Source: Icerya purchasi (lineage: Eukaryota; Arthropoda; Insecta; Hemiptera; Monophlebidae). From it: a stretch of DNA of 64,000 nucleotides. Of the stretch, positions 38,230 to 49,199 are shown piece by piece. The position numbers and the translations under genes were made by a program. The notes beneath the pieces were generated by a model that saw only the letters and a list, made by a program, of their open reading frames with translations, made no database searches and was not told the origin of the DNA. How positions within the stretch are numbered: the stretch's first letter is position 1; every line of letters starts with the position of its first letter. The DNA lies in assembly GCA_039619475.1 (NCBI GenBank), contig CM077116.1, positions 175,675,863 through 175,739,862 of the forward strand, read 5' to 3'.

Positions 38230-40460
38230 AGCTGACGAATATAATAAACGGAATTAGATCTTAAGTCCCAAGTGTTTGCGATCAATGTATGAATACACAC
38301 ACATATGATATGCATGTATGAAATGTAAAATATGAGGATTCAATGAATGGGTTATATATGTGTATCTATGCATACTTATTTACAGTTGTTATTAAAGTTA
38401 TTTTCATTTGTTTATGTGTAATTTGTTTCTTTTTATTTGATGAATTTACTTGATTTAAATTGTACCAAAGAATATTATAATTTTAAGTTCGAAAGTTTAT
38501 GTAAAACCTTCTTTTTATAATATTCTTTTCTCGTGCACATCTATTGTATTCCACTGTTTGCGCTGTGCAATTTTTTAATAAAAATATTTGATATTTGATA
38601 TTACAGCTTTTAATGAAAAATCGGCTATTTGCGCCGTATTAAAAAGATTCACTAAAATCGGGATGTATGGAGACAGTCACTGCGAAAACATATTTTTCCG
38701 AAAGTTTGCTTGGATATTGTAACGAAACTATTATTTAATAATAATAATGGAAGTTCAATCTAAGGATTGTGCACATTAAGTAACATATGTGGGCTAGTAG
38801 TGATTTTTTCGAAATAGTATCCGGTGTCAAAAAAGTATATTAATAAATATAAATTTAATACCTGTAGGAATCTAAAATTATCTCTCTCTTAATTAAAAAA
38901 GAAAACCAGAAAACTAAAGAATATTAACGAAAACATAAATACTCTCGATTTTTTAATTTGAAAAAAATCTTATATTAGTAAAGATAATGTCCGTAAGTGG
39001 TAGTGTTGTGGATGGGGTAGGGGTATGTAATTTGTCTCTCATCAAGTAGAAAATTCATTTTTTATGAAGCTTCAGAGACTAAACACAATTAAAAACAAAA
39101 AATTAAGAAAAAAAGGTTAGGTTTTAATTTGAATAGAAACAGAGAAAAAAAATCAGCCAGACAAAACCCGATAGGTTCTTCAGCTTTTATGTGTAAATAA
39201 TGGATGGGAAAAAAAAAAAAAACTAGAAATAAATTTTTTTTGGACTGCTACTTGATTTATTTTGATTATTGGAAAATTAGTAATTCATCTATCTTCATTT
39301 AGGAAAGAAATCGAAAGAAGTATCAGCAGGATAAACGTAAATCTTTGATTTAAATTAGAGACTTGAAATTTTACCCGGTTTTGGATTTTTATTTTCGGCT
39401 AGACGTTTTTAGTTGGGCCAGTCATTGCGACAGTGGTTGTAACCGCCCTGCTTGTAGGTATGGAATGTTTTTAATATTTCCCATTGTCGGCGTTACACTT
39501 GTAAAATTAATTAAACATCGCGACACCTTCCTAATACTACCGGGATATTATTATACGCGCTCCGAAAACTAGTAATTTTTCCTCTTGAACAATTATTTTT
39601 CTCGACAACGTGTGTTCAAAATCTATTTTAGTTCTTCCTCTTTCTGTGCTACGCCGAATTCTCCCGATAGAATTTTTCCCGTCCGGAAATTTTATTCCCA
39701 TTTTCCGATTGTGCCCATTGCGTGCTCGGGAATTTACCTGTTTTTCAAATTTGCTTCGCGTTAATATTTTCTCGTGTATTCTTCGCTTACCTCGTACGGC
39801 CCATCCGTACGTTAGTGCTCGAAGATGTGCCGCGGTGTACGTGAAATACTTTTCAAACGTTATCTGGAGGTCGATTAATATCTGTTATCTTTGCCTTCAT
39901 TATAAAATCCTACAAATCCTACAAATCCTACTCCGTTCCTAATCTAGAGTCCCTTATTTTTTGAAGACTTTTCATTATTTCTTCTTCGGATAACTCTCGA
40001 GTCGCAGATTTTTCTAGTACACGTATCGCGTGCCATACTTTTTTGCTATAACGACGACACAGCCCTTACTAGTCTCACTCGTGCTTCACACGATCTTGGC
40101 GAGAATTTTTGCGAGTTATGTTACGCGCTTTGCGATCACTTTCAGCGTGGTAATATTTCGCTGATTTCTTATCGCCATTTTCCGACTGTTCCTCGTAGTA
40201 TCATTTTTTGTTTCCTGTAGCGCTCGGTTTGCATTGCAGAAGGACGATACTGGAAATTAACTTTTAGCGACTGTTAGTTTGAAACCAGTGAAAGCATCGC
40301 AGTCCATCATTTCCAGCGATTCCAACGACTTTTGAGATTTTCATAATCCGTTAACATTTATTATTACAGAGCAGCTCCGAATGATGGCAAAAAATCCGAT
40401 CTTACACCAATCTAAACACACATATAATATATAGCAGTAAAAGTAATTTACTCGTACGTA
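38230..40460. other. Gene-free AT-rich region
   Basis: Frames at 39363-39572 and 39610-39942 (+) lie in a less AT-rich patch (39600-40350). They have no recognisable domain and are not called. Confidence 0.35.
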
Positions 40461-40464
40461 GATA

Positions 40465-40575
40465 TCATACCTGTTTGTTAATTTTTTATAAATAGTAAAT
40501 AAATATATGCCCCCCGTCGATAATAAACCAAACTCAGCATCGAAATTACACTTTATTAAATTAAAATAAATACTC
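40465..40575 (+). repeat. Foldback-type repeat (CCTGTTTGTTA family), copy 1
   Basis: It starts CCTGTTTGTTAA, continues with an AT-rich stem and a CCCC core, and has a weakly pairing 3' arm. It is similar to 47457-47560 and 63697-63815. It is the most diverged copy. Confidence 0.45.
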
Positions 40576-40680
40576 AATTAAAACTGGAAATATACTGTAT
40601 TTTAGTTTTAAAATTCAGTATACTCGGTGTATTGTGTTAGCTGATGATCTGGCCTGAAAACAGTAAAGTAAAGATATATC

Positions 40681-40860
40681 CTTGATAGAGTATCATGGAT
40701 TGTGTAATTAAGCTTTTCATAATGTACTTAAGGATCTCTGATGAGAATACTGGGGGCCAGTTCCTCCCCGGTTTCTCTGGTATAATCAATTTAGTTCCAG
40801 ATTGGATATATGACACCTCTGATTTGGCAGCCTAGCATCTTAATAGGCTACCGCGCTGCC
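40681..40860 (-). repeat. tRNA-derived SINE, family 1, copy 3 (decayed)
   Basis: Minus-strand head GGCAGCGCGGTAGCCTATTA (40860 downwards) keeps the tRNA-like start. The body aligns loosely with the other two copies over CTTGATAGAG...ATACTGGGGGCCAG. Confidence 0.6.
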
Positions 40861-40869
40861 TAAAGTTGT

Positions 40870-41480
40870 TTTAATTTATTAAAGTAATTTTATACTCATT
40901 TTTATTTGTTATCGAGGTATTTATTTACATATTTGATATTTCTATAATTTGTGCGTGATTAGTTGAGCCATCTTTAGACAAAACATAATCGCTACCGTCG
41001 TTGAAACTACAGCACTCTGCTTCTGGTAAAATTCCGAAAAAGGATAAAACAACCGAATAATCGGACAATCATCATGGAGCGTATTACATTTCCTTCTTTA
41101 GTTTTACCTTCGTTTCTCTTCTCTATTGTTGATTTCTTAATTTCGATCTTAATAAAAAGTCATCTCTCGTCGGTCATTTCCATCTCATCTCGCACGAGAT
41201 TTCACTGTATCCCATCTGTTATTGTCGTTTTTCTACGTTAAGTATACCGAAGATAGGGAGAGAGAGAGAGAGAGGGAATACATGCAGAGGCAATCTCGCT
41301 GTCGGTTTATCGAAAACTTTAATATCACATCGGCTTTCCTGGAAATGCTGAGTTACGACATCTTTCCCCTACGGAAATACTAAGGATGCTGCAGCACGTA
41401 CATACTCATACACAAACATACAAAAACACAAAAGTACAAAAACACAAAAACATCAAAACACAAAAGTACTTATTAGTGGA
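40870..41480. other. Spacer with (GA)n tract
   Basis: (AG)n lies at 41257-41275, followed by an ACAAAAACACA-rich low-complexity stretch at 41415-41470. No gene seen. Confidence 0.4.
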
Positions 41481-42080
41481 AATTCGACGACGGTGGATAA
41501 TATTTTCCGAGAACACAAACGAATCGGCGGCGGCGGACGCGGTAGTTCTGCTGCGAGCCGGTCGTCTGGTAAATCTGCTCGATTTGTAGGACAGCGCGGG
41601 CAGAGAGCGTTTCTATTTACACTGCGAACACGCACTCAGTTTGTTTGTTTGCTCTCCTCGCAGCATGTAATAATAATGAAGTGACAGTTACAGCGACACG
41701 GGTACGGGCATGAGTACCCTCGATCGCGCGGGTACGGGTTCAATTGCAGAATCGCGGTGACCATGAGAAAATGGCGGAAACGCGTCGTTCGATGTGTCAA
41801 CAAAAACAGACCGAGCCGACTGCGCGCCTCCCCACCGTACCATGACTAAACAGATTTTCTTCTTCTTCTTCTTCTTCTTTTTCCTCTTCTTCTTTTTCCT
41901 CTTCTTCCGATACACGATGCTGACGCGAAAGATTGCCGTGTCCGACAACAACTGTTAAACTAATTAACTTGAGGGCAACACGGGGACGCGGACAGACCGA
42001 GCGAGAACGGGACGGACAGGTAGGTAGATCGGACAATGACATCGTCGATGCGCTCATCGGAATAGGAGGCACCGACGTGT
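41480..42080. other. CpG-rich region, possible promoter or 5' exon
   Basis: The stretch is clearly less AT-rich than its flanks and dense in CpG (for example GCGGCGGCGGACGCGG near 41530). A (TTC)n/(TTTTTCC) pyrimidine tract at 41857-41908 interrupts it. Short frames open on both strands but have no domain. A promoter or first exon is plausible but unproven. Confidence 0.3.
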
Positions 42081-42635
42081 GTGTATATTGATTATAGGCC
42101 GGACGGACAAGTGGAGGAGAACGAATTCGCGTCTCCGTTCGACAACAGGCGAATTTCCTTGCAGAGCGACCGAGTGGAACTGCTTAAATTTCAGTCGTCC
42201 ACCAGCGACTCGACTAATGCAATAAGTAGCAGACAATCGAAGCGGGCTATCGGTTTAAGTAAACATATCAAAAAATATCGTCGTCGGACGACGCGACATG
42301 GGCCACAGTCAGCGTTCGCTGCGATTTTCCATGGCGTCCGATTCGTTCACCGTTGTCGGCGCAGCGCTCGTCTCTTCGCATTATGCCATTATAGGCGTGA
42401 GAAAAATCGATCTAGCAGAAATATCCATCGAGCGGCTCCAGCTCGTGTCCTCCGCAGTGCTAAAATGTCCATCTTCAGCAGTCTCGTCCGCCGATTAACA
42501 AATGTTGATAACAAATTTCTGTTTCGTTCGAGCACTAGGTTGGACACACGTACTTTTCCCCGTCCGTATCACCGGAAAAAAACAAGAAAAAATCAGTCAC
42601 ACTTTGCAAAATTGTTTAGAAATCATCTAAACTAG
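42081..42635 (+). CDS. Unidentified 184-codon open frame in CpG-rich zone
   Basis: This is the longest non-transposon frame after FoxB. Its product would be Ser/Arg-rich and strongly basic. The first part (EENEFASPFDNRRISLQSDR, about residues 12-31) has normal protein-like composition. The middle (HIKKYRRR) and the rest are Arg-rich, as often happens when CpG-rich non-coding DNA is translated. It has no domain, signal peptide or membrane segment that I recognise. The sequence before the ATG ends in TTGATTATAG, so an exon starting at about 42099 is also possible. A 66-codon frame overlaps it in another phase. It may be a real exon, a 5' UTR or chance. Confidence 0.22.
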   Translation: MYIDYRPDGQVEENEFASPFDNRRISLQSDRVELLKFQSSTSDSTNAISSRQSKRAIGLSKHIKKYRRRTTRHGPQSAFAAIFHGVRFVHRCRRSARLFALCHYRREKNRSSRNIHRAAPARVLRSAKMSIFSSLVRRLTNVDNKFLFRSSTRLDTRTFPRPYHRKKTRKNQSHFAKLFRNHLN

Positions 42636-42639
42636 CGTA

Positions 42640-43530
42640 CATACTGATAATATGTATTCTTCTAAAAGTCATTCCGCCGACTGGAAATGTAAAATAAGGA
42701 CTATTAGGGCAGTCAGAAATGTTAAATTAAACGAGGCGTGCCGATTTCATATTATTTTAAACAATTGGGTGGTTTACGAGTGTCTACCTGGAAACTCGGT
42801 CGCGAAAGCAGCTTTCGGTTTTTGGTCAAATATTGTGACTATAGTCACGCTCTGTCTAGAGATGGTGTATTTTATCAGAGATGTGGAAATTAATGGAGAG
42901 AAATGAAGACAGTAGCAAAGAATTGTGTACAGATGGATAATGTAGTAATGGTTTTTGCATGATTCGGAAATGAATTTGCCAGTATATACTATCTTGATCG
43001 GTAAAGGGAATTTATTCTGATTTAGCGGCAAGATCGTATCGCTGTTTTCGCACAATCGTTGCTGAATTTAAACCCTTAAAATGATGATGCAGATTCGCCG
43101 ACTGATTAACGACGAATAGTTGAAATTTTATTTTCCTCGGCTTCCCTGTCTTCTAGCTTAAGCCGTTATAACGTAAATCAGTAAGACAGTCGATGAATAT
43201 ATTTAATATTCGAAATTCGGAAAATTTCTTTGCACACGACGATAAAACTAGTTAACCTTTTTGAAACAATTTTCAGTAAGAACCAGCCGCTAAATTCGTT
43301 TTCAAAAAAAGAAAAAAGGACAAGCTCAACCTGGTGTGTGTGCGTATGTTCTTTTAAAATACGAATTAAAACGTAAGTAAAAATAAATTTGAAAGAACGA
43401 AATTCTAAAGTAGCGAGTTGCTTTGACTTTCTTACGAAGCATCTTTAAAAACGCGGTAGCTGGTTGAGAAATTTTTTGTCTTTTACCGTTGGGATTGTAA
43501 TATAATAAGTAAATAATCATGTTAATGTAA
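42640..43530. other. Gene-free spacer
   Basis: Opposing frames at 42652-42906 (+) and 42774-43055 (-) have no known domain. Confidence 0.35.
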
Positions 43531-43686
43531 GGACTGCGACCTCATCTTCAGATTCCTCGAGCGCGGATCTCATCGCCGACTCGGGGGCCGCGGCTGTTGT
43601 TATTATTAATGGAGCATAAGAACATGTGTATTTCGGAAAATGTGCAAAAATTTAACGATAGGACGACGAAAATAAAGCGCCGCGAC

Positions 43687-43694
43687 TATAAAAG
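43687..43694 (+). promoter_or_regulatory. TATA box candidate (TATAAAAG)
   Basis: A canonical TATAAAAG sits in a GC-rich context (CGACTATAAAAGGCGCG), 99 bp upstream of the ATG of the candidate exon at 43786. Initiation would fall near 43715. No clear initiator motif is seen there. The same bases are also inside an open frame (43531-43761), so the match may be coincidental. Confidence 0.35.
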
Positions 43695-43785
43695 GCGCGA
43701 AAATTACGAAGAGAAAAACGCTGAAAATGTACGACGTGGCGCGATTCTAAATCGAAAACAATGACGTAGTTTAAATTAAAACGCG

Positions 43786-43930
43786 ATGACCGACTCTTAC
43801 GACCAAGATAATTCCTCCTGTTCGAGATGTAACGATGAAACTAGCCCCGAAAACGGCCGACTTTTTTCTCATTTCTCTCTCTGCTCAGAGTGCTACTCGC
43901 GTTATAAGTTGGTGCATACTCGCTGCGGAC
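43786..43930 (+). CDS. Candidate first coding exon with GATA-like zinc-finger spacing
   Basis: An ATG at 43786 opens 48 codons plus one base up to a consensus splice donor (GGAC/GTAAGT, GT at 43931). If unspliced, the frame stops at 43938. The peptide begins MTDSYDQDNSSC. It has Cys at residues 12, 15, 33 and 36, which is C-x2-C-x17-C-x2-C, the exact GATA-finger spacing. A Pro at residue 21, Arg at 25 and Leu at 32 fall where GATA fingers have P, R and L. The second pair reads LCSEC followed by a Tyr and Lys, comparable to LCNAC-LY-K. The tryptophan of the GATA core is absent, so if real it is very divergent, or another small zinc finger. No downstream exon was identified. Overlapping frames on both strands mean chance is not excluded. 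Confidence 0.3.
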
Positions 43931-43939
43931 GTAAGTAGA

Positions 43940-46080
43940 CAGTCTCGCCCGCAACAACAAAGGTCTATAACCGCACCAGCTCGGCACGCATCGATCATTT
44001 CTGATTTCGGCCTCAGCTAAACTGGCCTTCTCTCGGTCATTCCGGTCGACTGCAAATCGAATGAAAGACACACAATGGGAGAGCATCGAAATTAAACGAG
44101 AATTACAGGAATATAATTTAATTTGAACGAACATCGAATCCGCATATCGATATTATTAAAGAATTTTTCGACACCCTAAATTGAAAATTTGGAAGAAGCT
44201 TTCTCCAAAAGTGTGCAGCGCAAAAAATATTCAAAACACACACGCACCCGGGGGAGGGTGTCTTTAACTGATCGACAGAATAAGAACAGATGGTGATATG
44301 TCTTCTACAAAAATGATGTGTTTTTTTGACAACGCGGACATCGAGTATTTTTGTTTTAAATGCCATTAAACACACATCGACATTTAATAGCAGAAGCTAA
44401 ATTGGGAATTTTAAATGATTTAGTGTTTTTTGTTTTTTTTTACGATCTAAAAGCAAAAATCCTACAATTTCACCGTATAGATTTTAACCGAACCGAATGT
44501 ACATTCAGAAATTTATACACTTAGCGTGTTGAAACCGCACATATTAAGCTTGTACCGGATGGAGCAATAAAATTATTCACGCGTTAGGCAATATAAATTC
44601 TTTTTAACATCTTGCAATTCAGCATTAATAAAATTGAGGTATCATTATTTAAAATATTCGACGTCAGAATTTGTTTCATATCGTAACACTTGAAAAATTT
44701 TTCCTAAAGCGTATGTTGTCGCAATAGTAGACGTGTAAAGAAATAGCGGTTCAGTCTTCAATGTAGCAATTAAGTTTCTGAAGTACGCATTATTTTTCTG
44801 TATAATTCTGAACTATCGTTGTGCTAATTTGCCCTCGCTAAAAGTAATGGCGATCGGAAATTTCCGGTACCGGATAACACCTGAGGTCAGAATAGCCTTT
44901 ATACATAATAGCACGATCGGCGTTCAGTATAACAGATGTATTCCGTTTCGACGAAATATAGTTCTTAAAAGGGGCACGTGTTATTTATAATTAAAAATTA
45001 TTGCTGCTCGTTTCATTTTTTCGGCTTTTTCGGAAGACGAACATTTCTACATTTTAACATTTTCTAATAATAACAGTTACACCGTCGACGTTGCCGTGAT
45101 AAAAATTGACTCTTAGAAGAAAAATAAATTAATCTTCTAAGCTCGAGAGACGGATTCAGATCGGGTTTGCAGCGTTTTGACAATTTGCCGATTTTTATTT
45201 ATTTATCGATATACACGCGAAATATCCGTTCGGCTAATTATTGCACGAAAAGGAAACAAAGAAGGAAAAAGAAAACGAAATATATATAAAAGAAAAACAA
45301 AAAAAAAAAACATATGTGCACGCAAAAAAGATGCATATAAATAAATAAAATATCAAAACTTTTCGAAAAGGAGTATGAAAGAAATAAAACAACTTACGTA
45401 CTATAGGAGCGCCGCCGTCCGATTCTCCGAGTTTAATTAGTATCGTAGTCTTTAGAAAATTCCAACATTCGAATTTCCTCTTACTAAACGGCCGCTATAC
45501 CTGAGATTTTATTGTAATCGATTAAAAGCGTCGTTTCCGAACTCGAAAATTTGACCACTTGTGAAAGAACGAATCGCCTTTTTCGGCGAACTAATGATGA
45601 AAATTAATGAAAGCAACACAGATCATCGGCCAATTTTTAACTTATTTCGAATTTGAACTTTATACATTTAAATTTACCCTGACGACGGTCCGGTCGAAAA
45701 ATTATTTCAGATCCGATTAAAATATAAAAATTTCCGAAAAGTGTACTAGTTCAGTTTCCTCATTTCGTGAATTGTTTGATACTATCGAGAGGTTCGTGAA
45801 TGCGCGTTCCCAATTTAACCGTCGTACAGCTTGCGCAGAGTTTTTCGATATCGTCCATTTGGCTTTTCAGCATTTCGACTTTAAGCGTGTGAGAGTCCTA
45901 AATCTTTTCGCCTGCCTCCTTTTTGTTCTACATTCATAATCGTATTAATGACTATGTTCCATTAGTTTTATTTCTTCCAATCACCTTTCCTCTAAATTCT
46001 CGATTATATCTGACTCCATGTCCGCCTTTCAATTCACATATGCATGTTTTTTCTTCCCTCCTTTGCATTTATATTGATAT
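43940..46080. other. Gene-free region
   Basis: The CpG-rich zone fades by about 44100. The 97-codon minus frame at 43841-44134 has no domain. The remainder is AT-rich, with nothing recognised. Confidence 0.35.
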
Positions 46081-46094
46081 TTACTATGGGTTCC

Positions 46095-46725
46095 TAGTCA
46101 TTCGTCGGCCATCTTCGGTAATGAAGCGGCGAATTCTTTGGCACTCGGATTGCTGCCTCTTCTCACTTCTTCTTTGAAAAAGTCCCATCGTGTCTGATCT
46201 CCTTCCGCTGTGCAAAGCTTTTCATCTCAGACTTTGGTATATACATTTCCTCTTTCTCTAACAATTGTTCTTTTTATGTCTGTTCAATCTAGTCTTCCTG
46301 TTAACCTATGGTTCTCTTTGTTTCCTTCACTTCGTCGCTCTGTTGTTGTCTCTCCGTTATTCGTCTGCGCTCTTAACCATACTTTATTATCTTCTTCCCG
46401 TTTTCGTTTTTTATTAGTTTTCTCTCCATATTGTCCTCTCTACTCAAACGAAGAGCATGTTTGCGGATCATGTGTTTATTAAGTGTTCATCTCTTTCCGC
46501 TGAATGCTCTGCTTTCTATTCCATTTTATTCATACTCGGTCTTCCTACTCCTTATTGCGCCCCCTAATGTCCTATCTCTTCCATCTGCACAGATTGTTCC
46601 TATTATTTGTTCCTTTCTCCTAACAACATTCGATATCGTATGAAGATATAATTGACTCCTTCCTTTTATAATTGTTTCTGGGTAAAGCAAGCCCGAAAAA
46701 AAAAAAATAAAAATAAAAGAATAAT
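46095..46725 (+). mobile_element. RNase H-bearing LINE family, 3' end copy 2
   Basis: At 46108-46160 one frame reads IFGNEAANSLALGLLPLLTSS, matching the C-terminal RNase H motif GIPGNE-ADSLA. A Phe/Leu-rich linker follows. Near 46430-46450 comes SPYCPLYSNEEHV, the Cys-bearing segment. The end reads YSYSVFLLLIAPPNVLSLPS. Sequence homologous to the 26.9-27.5 kb copy continues to an A-rich tail at about 46697-46720. Frameshifts break it. The structure (RNase H then Cys-rich end then poly-A) suggests the I/Jockey/R1-type LINE group. Confidence 0.65.
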
Positions 46726-46729
46726 AAAA

Positions 46730-47455
46730 ATTTAAATTCTTAACAGCACATCTAGATGTTGAATTATTCGCGTTCTCTTCATTAAGTCCGCGTATTATTC
46801 TGTAAGTATTTTTTTAGAATTATTTATTTTGATATTTACCATTCGCCGGTAAAAATAATGATTTGAAATTCTTACATGTCTACGCGTTTGACACATTTAA
46901 AACATTTCAATTAATTTAGTTAAAAATAAAAGTAACATGTTTAATATGTTTCTTCGCCTTATTAATTATATTGCAAGCTGTTAAGTATCTATATGCGCTT
47001 TTCAGGAACGGAGAGAAAACTTTTCTTCAAGTACTGATCGTGCTAAACGAATGATTAATGTGCATCGTAAACAAAAGGCGGAACATCTCGTCGAAGTTAA
47101 AATTAGGGGATCTTAGTAAACTGGCCATACTTGTCATTCCTCCCACAGATCTAAATTTTATCGGAAAATCCTGATCTATTCAAATGATACATCTTATCAA
47201 ATAGGCTTTTCGAAAATTCAGTATATAAAATTTCGGTCGGCGACTGATGAAATCTCGTATAATCAGTAAATATGTCAAAAATTCGAAATTACAGAGCTCT
47301 ATCTTCTAAAAAACAGTGCTGATCTACGCTGTTAGGATATTTAAAAATATTTAATTGTAGATTCGAAAATAGGAGGCATTATATTTTTTTTCTTTTTTTT
47401 TTTTCGTAAATCTACTATGACTACATTTTAAAACTTAAATGTAGATAAATCCATA
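46730..47455. other. Gene-free AT-rich spacer
   Basis: Nothing recognised in this stretch. Confidence 0.35.
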
Positions 47456-47456
47456 G

Positions 47457-47560
47457 CCTGTTTGTTAACATTTATAAATATAAAATAAATAAATTCCCCT
47501 TAATAACAAAAACTAAAATAGTAGAAATTAATTTCCACTTTAATGAATTTAAGTACTATA
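47457..47560 (+). repeat. Foldback-type repeat (CCTGTTTGTTA family), copy 2
   Basis: It begins CCTGTTTGTTAACATTTA and holds AAATAAATTCCCCTTAATAA, identical over 20 bases to the copy near 63735. The 3' arm (CTTTAATGAATTTAAG) pairs only partly. Confidence 0.6.
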
Positions 47561-47735
47561 ATTTAGAAAACCGTTTTCGGTCATAGTCCATCGTTAGCTA
47601 AATACTCAAATTAAAAGCATTTATTGTGTCTCTATATTTATTAGACACTCGCATATTTTTAATCTTTTTATTTTTATTTTAAAACCTAATAAAGAACTTT
47701 TAAAAATTATATATATCTATATGTATATACATATA

Positions 47736-47969
47736 CGACCATTTTGGTTTTGCATGCGACTGTACCCCTTGACCCCTCTTGCTTATATTATTGTCTCTTT
47801 CTCTTCTATACTTTGTATAAAATTATCAAAATTTACTACGTAATTCTACATCGGTCCATATGAATATAATAACATAATTACAAAAATCCTATAAAATATA
47901 ACAAACGTTACATAAAATTGGGACATTTTTTCTAACGGGAGGTAGCCTAAGAATTACGTTATAATTAAT
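47736..47969 (-). repeat. TA-associated repeat, copy C (complete)
   Basis: The reverse complement matches copy A along its full length, including the internal inverted repeat (CTACGTAATTCTA near 47836 against TAAGAATTACGTTATAATTAA near 47948). TA-rich DNA flanks both sides. Confidence 0.7.
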
Positions 47970-48096
47970 ATATATATACATATTCTTATAGTCAAATCGA
48001 TCTTTTTTATTATAAATATTATTTAAAAATAAAATTACATACACATAAATGCAATAAATTTAAATATGTCAACATATAAATTTACATATTTATATC

Positions 48097-48140
48097 AGGG
48101 TCGGATCCGGAAGGACATTTGGAGGTGGGGTGGGGGAATT
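48097..48140 (+). repeat. hAT-like terminal sequence, single end
   Basis: CAGGGTCGGATCCGGAAGGA followed by G-rich DNA resembles the CAGGGGCGGATCC-type ends of hAT transposons, known to me from memory of the family. The matching other end was not found. Confidence 0.35.
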
Positions 48141-48890
48141 ATATAATTACGTAAAAATTTTCTACGGTAAGTAGTAGATTTGAGAAATACCTCTTGTTTC
48201 ATAAAGAAAATCAAATAGCGACCTTTATAGAAATTTAAAAATGTGTTTTAAAAATACACGATTATTACAATTTTTAATTTAACTTTTGTCTTATATTTAG
48301 GGGTGAAAAATAAAATGAAATTATAAAATTATACCTTAAATATGGTAGTTTAGAAATAGTAAGAAAGATAGTATTTTTATTAGACTTTACTTTCTTTTTA
48401 TTTTTATTAATAATCCGTTCCGAATTCTTTTTGTTCGTGAGCAAGTTTAAATATATATTTCTCATCGAACTACTATTTTTAATTAAAATTACAAACTAAA
48501 AATTAAAAATAAATAAAAATGGCAAAAGACCGACGACGGTTTTGTTTAAAATAGGATATTAATAGTTTTACTAAAAAATAGTACTAAATATTAATTATTT
48601 AAATCCCTAGGTAAAATTCATACAAATCTTTTATAACATAAATTAAGGTTTCTGTGTTATAAGAAATTTTTTTACAGAGACTTTTTTTAGAAAATTTTAA
48701 AATACAAGTTTTGCGATCGAATCAGCTCGAGTTTTATTCAGCTCCCGATGAAATTTCGAGTTCGGCCAAAAGATTACAAAATATCACTTCTTATAATTTT
48801 GACTAAGGCATTTTAAATAATACGAACTACAGAGTATTCCATAGTTAACTAAAAAAAATAAATAATAATATTCCTAGTCGACGTTTAGAA
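48141..48890. other. Gene-free AT-rich spacer
   Basis: Nothing recognised beyond the hAT-like end described separately. Confidence 0.35.
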
Positions 48891-48894
48891 ATCC

Positions 48895-49185
48895 TTCTCT
48901 AAATTGTCCTCTTCATCCAAATGATGAGGCCTTCTGTAATTCTAATCATGTGTTTTTTGGATGTCTATCATTATATACTGCTCTGTTCTGTATTTCTGTT
49001 TGCTATCGTTCGAGTTTCCCGCTCCATATTGCGTTTCATACATTTTTCTTTGCCTAAATCCTATATCATTCGAGCTCTCAGCGTATTTATACTATCAATC
49101 TTTGACAGAATTTCTTTTCCCTTCCATAACGCTTCTGGAGGTGGTTGTTCTTCGCTGACGTCCACTGAAAAAAAAAAAAAAAGAA
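48895..49185 (+). mobile_element. RNase H-bearing LINE family, 3' end copy 3
   Basis: The start reads CPLHPNDEAF then SNHVFFGC (48905-48960), matching the HVFF-C motif in the other copies. Homologous Phe/Leu/Ser-rich sequence follows, and the element ends at a poly-A run (49168-49181). It is heavily 5'-truncated. Confidence 0.55.
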
Positions 49186-49199
49186 AGAAAGAACAACGT

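Noticed and set aside
39610..39942. 110-codon plus-strand frame
   Set aside because: It is rich in Leu, Arg, Ile and Cys and has no recognisable family. The patch is less AT-rich but otherwise unsupported.
43841..44134. 97-codon minus-strand frame in the 44-kb CpG-rich zone
   Set aside because: It has no motif and no promoter or splice context comparable to the plus-strand exon candidate it overlaps.
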